Shown here piece after piece: positions 62,033 to 64,000 of a stretch of 64,000 bases of DNA (position 1 is its first letter; every line of letters begins with the position of its first letter). A program made the position numbers and the translations under genes. Source of the stretch: Annona cherimola (Eukaryota; Streptophyta; Magnoliopsida; Magnoliales; Annonaceae); contig CM059973.1 in assembly GCA_030490835.1 (NCBI GenBank), forward strand, positions 87,317,641-87,381,640, given 5' to 3'. Below the pieces are notes generated by a model. The model ran no database searches, was not told the origin of the DNA, and was given only the letters and a program-made list of their open reading frames with translations.

Positions 62033-62387
62033 TGAGGGCTGCTCCGGTGCAGCCAGGCTGCACCGGAACAGCGGTGCAGTGGGCCCAAAATGGGCCCTAC
62101 ATAATCATTAAATCATAATCTACTCCACCCATTGTATTTAGCATAATGTATTCTATTACCATACCAATTTTCATCCTAATCAGATACTTTAAAGTTGTTA
62201 TTTACATCAAACTATTTTATTACGTTGGATTTGTACCATTTTCAGATGGGGCTCATATACATATCTGATTGGGATGAAAATTGGTGTGGTAATAGAATAC
62301 ATTATTCTAAATACAATGGGTGGAGTAGATCATGATTTCATGATCATGTGGGGCCCATTTGGGCCCACTGCACCGGAACAGCATCCT
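62033..62387. repeat. Family F2 foldback, array unit 3 (inverted relative to unit 2)
   Basis: Same arms and tips as unit 2 (GGGCTGCTCCGGTGCAGCC on the left, CACTGCACCGGAACAGC on the right). The central segment (TACTTTAAAGTTGTTATTTA ... CAGATGGGGCTCATATACAT) is the reverse complement of that of unit 2. It is followed by a TA run to 62412. Confidence 0.8.
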
Positions 62388-62589
62388 ATATTATATATAT
62401 ATATATATATATTTATTTATTAATGTGAGGCGACAATTTAAATATTAAAAAACGGAGCTGAAGATGTGGGCATGTTTCTTCCTCCTACCGATACAAACCT
62501 CGTACGTTCTTCCCAGTGGAGTGGCAACGTCAGCCTTCCACTTCTCCCACCGTATGCCTCATTTTGGTTGTTTGCTGTTCCAGCTTTCA

Positions 62590-62955
62590 GTCACTTCGGT
62601 GCACTCAGGCTACGTCCACTCCAGTATATTTAATTTATTTTTTAATTTTTAAAATTTTTACATAATTATTAATTTAAGTGTATTTAATATGCATATCAAC
62701 TTTTAACATTTTTTGAAAATTTGTAAATATTTTTTTGTATTTTTTAAAATCAGCAGCTTTTTTAGTAATTAAAATTATTAAAATGCCACTTATTTTAAAA
62801 ATCCAAAAAAATATTTATACATGTCAAAAAATAGTAAAAATTGATACATATGTTAAATATACTTATGTAAAAAAGTTTCAAAAAATAAAAAATTAATATT
62901 TGCACAAAAATGCACTAAAGCTAAGTGTACTCCAGTGTACAAGAGAACGACCCTT
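62590..62955. repeat. Foldback MITE, family F1, copy K
   Basis: Arms TTTAAGTGTATTTAATATGC ... and ATATGTTAAATATACTTATG are complementary around about 62770. Tips CACTCCAGTATATT and GTGTACTCCAGTGTAC pair only loosely. Confidence 0.65.
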
Positions 62956-63237
62956 AAGTCACTTGTTAAAACTTACTAATTAGGTGTAAATTTTGGCAAT
63001 TGATGAAAAAAGATGGGGCATGATCTATATTACGTTTAACATAATAATCTTTTTACTTCTTAAAAAAAAATGCCTTTTATACCAACAATATTTTCCTCTA
63101 ATTCTTAATATACTTGTGATAACTCAATAATTTTTCGTGCACCGAAACATTCGCCATAGGATTCCTCCGATGACCAAGTTCCGCAATGTGATCGTTTTAA
63201 TATTAAATATTTCTTAAAATTATTAAATTGCCCATGG

Positions 63238-63876
63238 ATGAATCGATCAGCCATAATTTCACAGTCCAATCATGGCTGCATGAGGAGAAGTTTAGCTGCA
63301 CTACCAGTGCAACGAAAAAGGCACCATCTTCCTCTCCTCATCTCATCCCCTCCCCAGCTGCCATGGTTGTTAACATCTTCACCGCTAACACCTTCAATCA
63401 GAAGATTAGACTACATTGCCAATGACGCTCGGCCGGGCGAGAAGGAACTTGTCGGAGCCGCAGCATATCTTCTATCGTTGGCCATATATCCCCAATCTTT
63501 CGTCCACAGCATATTTAGCGGCCGATCACGCCTCTCCTATTCTTCCTCATTACCAGAAGCATCCTTTTTACAATTTCGCCATCGTTTGTATTTTGCAAAA
63601 TCGGGTAGTAGCCTCATCGTCTTCACCTTCAATTGTATGAGCATAGAAGACACCGCACCTACAATCTTTTGCAGCACAGTGCTGGAGCTTCTTTTCTTCA
63701 ATTCTAGCCATGCTAGCAGTTGTGACAGCAACGGTCTATTGTCAATAAAGGTTTATGTGCTATTTTTAATTTGTTTTATATTTTCCCATCTTTTGAAAAG
63801 AGATCCAATGCGATTCTCCATGAATCATGGCTCGCCGATTAAGGCGAAGATTGTGGGGATCAGCCATGTTAAATGA
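63238..63876 (+). other. Unrecognised 212-codon open frame
   Basis: The longest intergenic open frame in the last 5 kb, in a GC-richer patch. The translation begins MNRSAIISQSNHGCMRRSLA and has a hydrophobic stretch near the end (VYVLFLICFIFSHLL). I recognise no family, and other frames are open here too. It may be chance, a decayed exon, or a transposon remnant. Confidence 0.2.
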
Positions 63877-64000
63877 ATTAAGGTGGAGACCTTAATAAAT
63901 CAGATGAGGGTAAAATAGTCATTTCGGTTAGATGAGACTTTTAATTGCAGGGGCATGTGAAAAATTACACTGTAGATGTTGTAGGCATGACAGGAATTAA

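Overview
The window is nuclear DNA of a flowering plant. The genes have many GT-AG introns, the intergenic DNA is AT-rich, and the gene families are plant-type: an auxilin-like J protein, mitochondrial gamma-carbonic anhydrase, a class XII-like LRR receptor kinase fragment, and Tourist- and hAT-type miniature transposons. The species cannot be told from the sequence. Every gene I can support lies on the + strand.

Layout. (1) 1-3247: last five exons of a cytosolic inorganic pyrophosphatase; the window opens inside an intron that carries a 721 bp non-autonomous hAT element with an 8 bp target duplication. (2) 3248-6350: foldback MITEs and one Tourist-like MITE. (3) 6356-12721: a complete five-exon gamma-carbonic anhydrase (mitochondrial complex I). 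(4) 12722-19600: nested MITEs and a GC-rich patch, with no gene recognised. (5) 19608-24620: a complete eight-exon PfkB-family kinase with two G-boxes and a TATA box. (6) 24621-46600: about 22 kb without a functional gene, made of MITEs, foldbacks, a long-TIR (MULE-like) element and a 2.3 kb hAT element carrying a broken receptor-kinase fragment. (7) 46675-56351: a complete seven-exon auxilin-like gene, predicted 1759 aa, with 23 tandem 16-residue charged repeats and a C-terminal J domain. (8) 56352-64000: a small conserved single-exon gene at 58025-58390, then MITEs, including three foldback units in a row separated by TA runs at 61.3-62.4 kb.

The genes act in unrelated processes (cytosolic pyrophosphate removal, mitochondrial complex I, sugar or nucleoside phosphorylation, clathrin uncoating) and are simply neighbours. 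The most unusual structures are the gene-fragment-carrying hAT element, the very long repeated helix of the auxilin-like protein, and the foldback families whose arms end in copy-specific but self-complementary tips. I found no tRNA, rRNA, CRISPR or intact transposase gene. Exon limits were placed by hand from splice consensus, reading phase and remembered protein families; no alignment was run.
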